Source: Alphaproteobacteria bacterium (GTDB taxonomy: Bacteria > Pseudomonadota > Alphaproteobacteria > UBA2136 > JAPPOO01). From it: a stretch of 32,275 bases of DNA. The stretch spans positions 1 to 32,275 of the forward strand of contig JAPPOO010000048.1 of NCBI GenBank assembly GCA_028817875.1, written 5' to 3'. Both the position numbers and the translations under genes were made by a program. A model generated the notes under the pieces. It searched no databases, was not told the origin of the DNA, and was given only the letters and a program-made list of their open reading frames with translations. Shown in pieces: positions 29,282-32,275 of the stretch (positions within the stretch are counted from its first letter, which is position 1; the number at the start of each line of letters is the position of its first letter).

Positions 29282-30516
29282 TGTTAAGTTTAAACAACAG
29301 CCTTGCTCTTAATAGTCTTGCGCTGGCGCATGTGCCAGCGGTGCAGTACAGCTACTTCATTTATGGGGACAGGGTTCATCCCTCGCTTACTGCCACCAAC
29401 ACAGGCGGAACATACATTGATGCCAATGGTGCGCGGCAGGATGCCCCAACAGACCAAGTGCGGGTCACCCATACCTCTCAAGGTGCTTTGTTGGGGGTTG
29501 TAGGTGAATCCCAATCTCCTAACTCCTTGCATGATAGCTACGACTGCCGCCAGTGGAACGCCATCGGCGGTGCAGTGAAAACAGACTTAGGCAACTATAG
29601 CGATGTTTTCCGCCGTGTCTCTGTAGCAAGTAATGGTGGATCATGGCACCGCATCCGTGACCAGCAGGACTTTACCCTCGCTTTGAATGAGCAGGTTGCT
29701 ATTACTGTCTTCTACGAGGCTGGCACAAGCAACCAAGCCTTTATTGAGCTGCGTAGTACCGGCGGTACCTACGCGACTGTCTTTGTAACGGATATTGCGG
29801 GCGGAGTATTTTCCAGCTACTCCGACAACGGCAGCACGTTCCATAATATTCAGCAAAAGCTTGAAAAGGACGGTAGATACAAGCTGACCTTTGGTGTGAC
29901 TTGCGGTGAAGCTGGTACTTATGCTTTGGGTGTTGGGCCTAACACCACTGTTGTGGGGGAAACCATTATTGCTTTGGGTGGTATGATTGAAAAAGGAACA
30001 CTCGTCCCCTCTTCCTTTGTTAAGACCAGTGGTGGCAGTGCCGTTAGAACCGCCGATGTTATTACAGCACCATGGCCCTTTAAAGAGTGCGTCATCATCG
30101 CCCGCTTTAGAGCTAGAGACATCGGCGTTGCCGGAAGCAAAGCCCTTACCATTTTCGATAAAAACGGGCCGAATTGGTGGTACAACTTTGCTACCATCAT
30201 ATACGATAGCATTGCCCAACAAGTTAAGTGTGAGATTGGTTTTAACGGCGCGGTTACCAGTAATACTCACGATATTGTGCATGCCCCAGACACGAGTATT
30301 CAGGTAGCTTTGGCTCTATCGGATGCTGCTATCAAGTTTAGTGTTGATGGGGCAGCCCCTAAAACCATCATTGGTAATGTTCCTCCCCTTAACCAGCTGC
30401 AGGTTATGTGTAATGGCGATGGCGGTGAACAGCTTAACGGTACTATGGATTTACTGATGCCCTACCCTCAAGGAAACGTAACCGACGCTAAACTACAGGA
30501 GCTTGCAACCCAATGA
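29281..30516 (+). CDS. Tail fibre / appendage protein with lectin-like domains
   Basis: This 411-residue protein begins with a short adaptor (LSLNNSLALNSLALAHVP). Two beta-sandwich regions follow. The first is around residues 75-245 (WNAIGGAVKTDLGNYSDVFR ... GGMIEKGTLVPSSFVKTSG), resembling carbohydrate-binding modules. The second is around 255-400 (KECVIIARFRARDIG, SVDGAAPKTIIGNVPP), like a concanavalin/LamG fold. It is probably the receptor-binding appendage. It overlaps the next gene by four bases. Confidence 0.7.
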   Translation: MLSLNNSLALNSLALAHVPAVQYSYFIYGDRVHPSLTATNTGGTYIDANGARQDAPTDQVRVTHTSQGALLGVVGESQSPNSLHDSYDCRQWNAIGGAVKTDLGNYSDVFRRVSVASNGGSWHRIRDQQDFTLALNEQVAITVFYEAGTSNQAFIELRSTGGTYATVFVTDIAGGVFSSYSDNGSTFHNIQQKLEKDGRYKLTFGVTCGEAGTYALGVGPNTTVVGETIIALGGMIEKGTLVPSSFVKTSGGSAVRTADVITAPWPFKECVIIARFRARDIGVAGSKALTIFDKNGPNWWYNFATIIYDSIAQQVKCEIGFNGAVTSNTHDIVHAPDTSIQVALALSDAAIKFSVDGAAPKTIIGNVPPLNQLQVMCNGDGGEQLNGTMDLLMPYPQGNVTDAKLQELATQ

Positions 30517-30854
30517 TAACCGCCTTTTTCAAAGCAGATACTCAAAAAGAGCTTGAGCAAAGTCTTCCTGAATTTACCTGTAAGCGTAACAACTGCTTCA
30601 AAACTGTTGGTTATGACGCTGACGGTAACCGCATGGACTATGACTACCTCGGTAACATTATTTTGCAAAAGCCCGTCTTTGATACGGATGGCAACCTGAC
30701 TGCCCCCCCTACCGTATCAACCGACATCCACGCCAATGTACGCTGCAGCCACAAGCAAGCCGAGCGGTTTAAGGCCAACCCTTACTGCATCGGCTGGGCT
30801 GGAGACGGAAAAAGCTTTGGTAGTCCCCCAAACTCACCTGTTAGGGGGTTTTGA
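30513..30854 (+). CDS. Small tail-tip associated protein, unknown function
   Basis: This 113-residue protein starts MITAFFKADTQKELEQSLPE and contains GYDADGNRMDYDYLGNIILQ and STDIHANVRCSHKQAERFKA. Similar short proteins end fibre operons in various phages, but I do not know a function. It starts on the fibre stop (ATGA at 30513). Its last codons are also the downstream terminator stem. Confidence 0.6.
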   Translation: MITAFFKADTQKELEQSLPEFTCKRNNCFKTVGYDADGNRMDYDYLGNIILQKPVFDTDGNLTAPPTVSTDIHANVRCSHKQAERFKANPYCIGWAGDGKSFGSPPNSPVRGF

Positions 30855-30855
30855 A
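30827..30855 (+). terminator. Terminator at the end of the tail operon
   Basis: CCCCC and GGGGG, with an AAC/GTT extension across an A-A mismatch, form a stem within CCCCCAAAC...GTTAGGGGG, followed by TTTTG. It overlaps the 3' end of the last tail gene. The T-run is short, so termination may be partial. Confidence 0.65.
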
Positions 30856-30942
30856 GAGCTACTGAATTTACGGCCTTACAAGCCTTACACAGCGTGAACG
30901 GTGCCAACGTTAGTGGTGCTTAATAAATGCTGGAGAAAGAAT

Positions 30943-31779
30943 GTGACACAAAATGACCTTTTTGAGGGGATAGAGCTACTTAGCCGCGTAGAACCTTTAC
31001 AGGGAGCGGCTCCCTACTTGGGCGGTAAAAGAAACCTTGCCCAACGGTTGGTAACTCTTATTCAGGCCACGCCCCATAAACTATACGCTGAACCCTTTGT
31101 GGGTATGGGTGGTATCTTTTTTAAGCGTACTGCCCGCCCCAAAGTAGAAGTCATAAACGACTATAGCCGTGATGTTGCAAATTTCTTTCGTATTCTGCAG
31201 CGTCACCTAAAACCATTCCTAGAGGAAATGGAATGGATGGTTTACTCCCGCTCTGAATTTGAGCGTTTGAAAAGTGTTGATCCATCCGGCCTGACTGACC
31301 TTGAACGCGCGGCCCGCTTTTACTTTCTCCAGCGTAGCAGCTTTGGTGGGTGTGTTGGCAACCGTAGCTTTGGCGTAGACCGAGACGGCGGCGGACGCTT
31401 CAACATCTATAGCTTTAAAGAGTCTTTAAACGACCTTCATAAGCGTCTTTCAAAGGTGATTATTGAAAACCTTTCCTATAGCGATTTTATTACCAAGTAT
31501 AACTGCCCCGGTACCCTTTTCTACCTTGATCCACCGTATTGGGGGAACGAGAATGACTACGGCAAAAACCTGTTTAGCCGCACTGACTTTGAACAATTGG
31601 CGGAACAGCTACAAAGCGTTGAAGGGCATTTTATCCTATCGCTTAACGATTGTGAGGGTGTGCGAGAAACCTTTAAAATGTTTGATATGACCAGCGTAGA
31701 GACGGTTTACACCGTATCCGCCCAAGGCAGCCAAACCGTTAAAGAGGTTATTATTACAGGTGGTAAAAACTTAGTTTGA
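30943..31779 (+). CDS. DNA adenine N6-methyltransferase, D12 class (Dam-like)
   Basis: This 278-residue enzyme transfers a methyl group from S-adenosylmethionine to adenine N6. It contains the D12-class opening PYLGGKRNLAQRLVTLI (about 24-40), cofactor motif AEPFVGMGG (49-57) and catalytic DPPY (196-199). I chose GTG at 30943, with GGAG at 30932-30935; GTG 30901 lacks a ribosome site. It occupies the position of Mu's com-mom modification genes, so it probably protects phage DNA from restriction. The target sequence (GATC or other) cannot be told. Confidence 0.9.
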   Translation: MTQNDLFEGIELLSRVEPLQGAAPYLGGKRNLAQRLVTLIQATPHKLYAEPFVGMGGIFFKRTARPKVEVINDYSRDVANFFRILQRHLKPFLEEMEWMVYSRSEFERLKSVDPSGLTDLERAARFYFLQRSSFGGCVGNRSFGVDRDGGGRFNIYSFKESLNDLHKRLSKVIIENLSYSDFITKYNCPGTLFYLDPPYWGNENDYGKNLFSRTDFEQLAEQLQSVEGHFILSLNDCEGVRETFKMFDMTSVETVYTVSAQGSQTVKEVIITGGKNLV

Positions 31780-31786
31780 TAAAGCT

Positions 31787-31833
31787 GATGTTAACAAATT
31801 TGCCCATACAGTATGGAAGAAAAAGTTAACATC
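31787..31833. terminator. Nested palindrome between convergent genes
   Basis: GATGTTAAC (31787-31795) and GTTAACATC (31825-31833) enclose a second perfect hairpin CCATAC-A-GTATGG (31804-31816). It lies between the rightward methyltransferase and the leftward small gene, where a bidirectional message end is expected, but no T-run follows on either strand. A protein-binding or cruciform role is possible. Confidence 0.45.
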
Positions 31834-31836
31834 GCC

Positions 31837-32007
31837 TTACAAATCGCTACTGTTAGGTGATTTTTGCCCTAATTTATAGGCTTTCTCTAAGGCTTCCTTA
31901 ATAGACCACACGGCTTGGTCACTAAAGTCTAGCTCGTCACTGTTGCGTGTATCTAGCGTTTCTAAGCTCAGAAACTCTTTAGCAATTTGTACAAGTTGGT
32001 CGTTCAT
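31837..32007 (-). CDS. Small DUF6900-like protein
   Basis: This 56-residue acidic protein (NDQLVQIAKEFLSLETLDTR, then SDELDFSDQAVWSIKEALEK) matches the pattern of DUF6900 proteins found on phages and plasmids; their function is unknown. The ATG at 32007 has AAAGGG upstream on the minus strand; the longer in-frame reading to 32064 lacks a ribosome site. It faces the methyltransferase gene, so it is controlled separately from the late genes, perhaps expressed in the lysogen. Confidence 0.65.
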   Translation of the reverse strand: MNDQLVQIAKEFLSLETLDTRNSDELDFSDQAVWSIKEALEKAYKLGQKSPNSSDL

Positions 32008-32073
32008 CTGTTTACCCTTTTCTTTTGGTGGGTTGATGAACGCTCTATAGCAACAAAGAGTCAAGCGAATATC

Positions 32074-32148
32074 GACCGGGCGTTACAAGCTGTACACAGA
32101 CAACCGTGAGATTTTAGGCGAACCTTGGACATACCTCACCGCCCGGTC
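32074..32148. repeat. Inverted repeat near the right edge
   Basis: GACCGGGCG (32074-32082) and CGCCCGGTC (32140-32148) are perfect nine-base inverted copies 57 bases apart. Two further pairs interlock with them: TACACAG (32093-32099) with CTGTGTA (32181-32187), and ACAACCGT (32100-32107) with ACGGTTGT (32190-32197). The crossed order would give a pseudoknot-like RNA. It is GC-rich compared with its surroundings. Confidence 0.6.
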
Positions 32149-32160
32149 ATAGCCGGGCAT
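32083..32160 (-). CDS. Possible 25-residue peptide inside the right-edge repeat
   Basis: ATG at 32160, with GGAG seven bases upstream, opens an ORF reading MPGYDRAVRYVQGSPKIS and ending SVYSL. It lies wholly within the palindromic structure and upstream of the DUF6900-like gene on the same strand, so it could be a leader peptide. Coding is uncertain and no function is proposed. Confidence 0.3.
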   Translation of the reverse strand: MPGYDRAVRYVQGSPKISRLSVYSL

Positions 32161-32275
32161 AGATGCGCTCCATGCATGCGCTGTGTAAAACGGTTGTAAG
32201 CCGTGGAAAGAATATACGGTATTTTTTGGAAATTTGGAAATGTGTTAGCTTTTCACGTATCCAACTATCCAATAG
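32161..32275. other. Right edge, no gene recognised
   Basis: The final 115 bases carry ATGCGC/GCGCAT-type palindromes, the direct repeat TTTGGAAATTTGGAAA (32225-32240) and no ORF of note. A Mu right end with transposase-binding repeats might be expected near here, but I could not match any repeat with confidence to the left edge. Confidence 0.4.

Overview
The window is an almost complete Mu-like (transposable, contractile-tailed) prophage or phage, read left to right in the Mu gene order. No host housekeeping gene, tRNA or rRNA is visible, so the host is only hinted at. A GTA-type three-helix holin, a spike-base protein of the kind found in alphaproteobacterial gene transfer agents, strong AAGGAG-type ribosome sites and roughly balanced base composition suggest a proteobacterium, perhaps an alphaproteobacterium. 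I could not identify either phage end. The repressor gene lies within 50 bases of the left edge, so the left end is probably at or just outside the window.

Layout. 50-1134: immunity and early control (leftward XRE repressor, operator/promoter region, Ner, a 51-residue membrane peptide). 1139-4048: transposase A and ATPase B. 4051-6739: early accessory genes (winged-helix protein, XRE regulator with a cysteine cluster, Gam, GemA, Mor-type activator). 6769-7842: terminator or late promoter, amidase, holin, DksA-like zinc protein. 7823-14271: DNA packaging and head genes (gp25- to gp27-like, terminase, portal, MuF with a nuclease-like C-terminal domain, gpG), interrupted by a ParDE toxin-antitoxin pair. 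14272-15153: 880 bases without a conventional gene. 15154-17862: protease/scaffold, decoration protein, capsid. 17865-30854: tail completion, sheath, tube, assembly chaperone with a frameshift, tape measure, baseplate, spike and fibres, interrupted by one opposite-strand accessory gene. 30943-32007: an adenine methyltransferase where Mu carries com-mom, then a convergent small DUF6900-like gene and a palindrome-rich right edge.

The most interesting element is in the 14.3-15.1 kb gap. It holds two diverged tandem copies (about 260 bp each) of what looks like a convergent type I toxin-antitoxin module. On the minus strand each copy has a conserved 47-base leader with a GGCC-UUCG-GGCC hairpin, then a 24- or 25-codon ORF for a basic hydrophobic peptide. 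On the plus strand each has a promoter, a conserved 28-mer and a short RNA ending at a terminator inside the module. Each short RNA contains an about 20-base direct repeat, split in two arms, of the sequence just upstream of its own toxin start codon, so it can pair with the toxin ribosome-binding region. The two copies differ completely in that repeat, yet each keeps its own match. The logic resembles the Fst/RNAII par locus of Gram-positive plasmids, with peptides reminiscent of AapA. I know of no description of it in a Mu-like phage, but no search was possible.

Together the genes give a full lysogeny-transposition-lysis-virion programme. Accessory cargo (ParDE, the tandem small-RNA modules, the MuF nuclease domain and the opposite-strand membrane protein) sits inside the late structural region. 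Two recoding sites stand out: a GGGGGCGA site in the tail chaperone gene that fits the −2 shift reported for Mu, and a frameshift in the tail-collar gene that is either recoding or damage.
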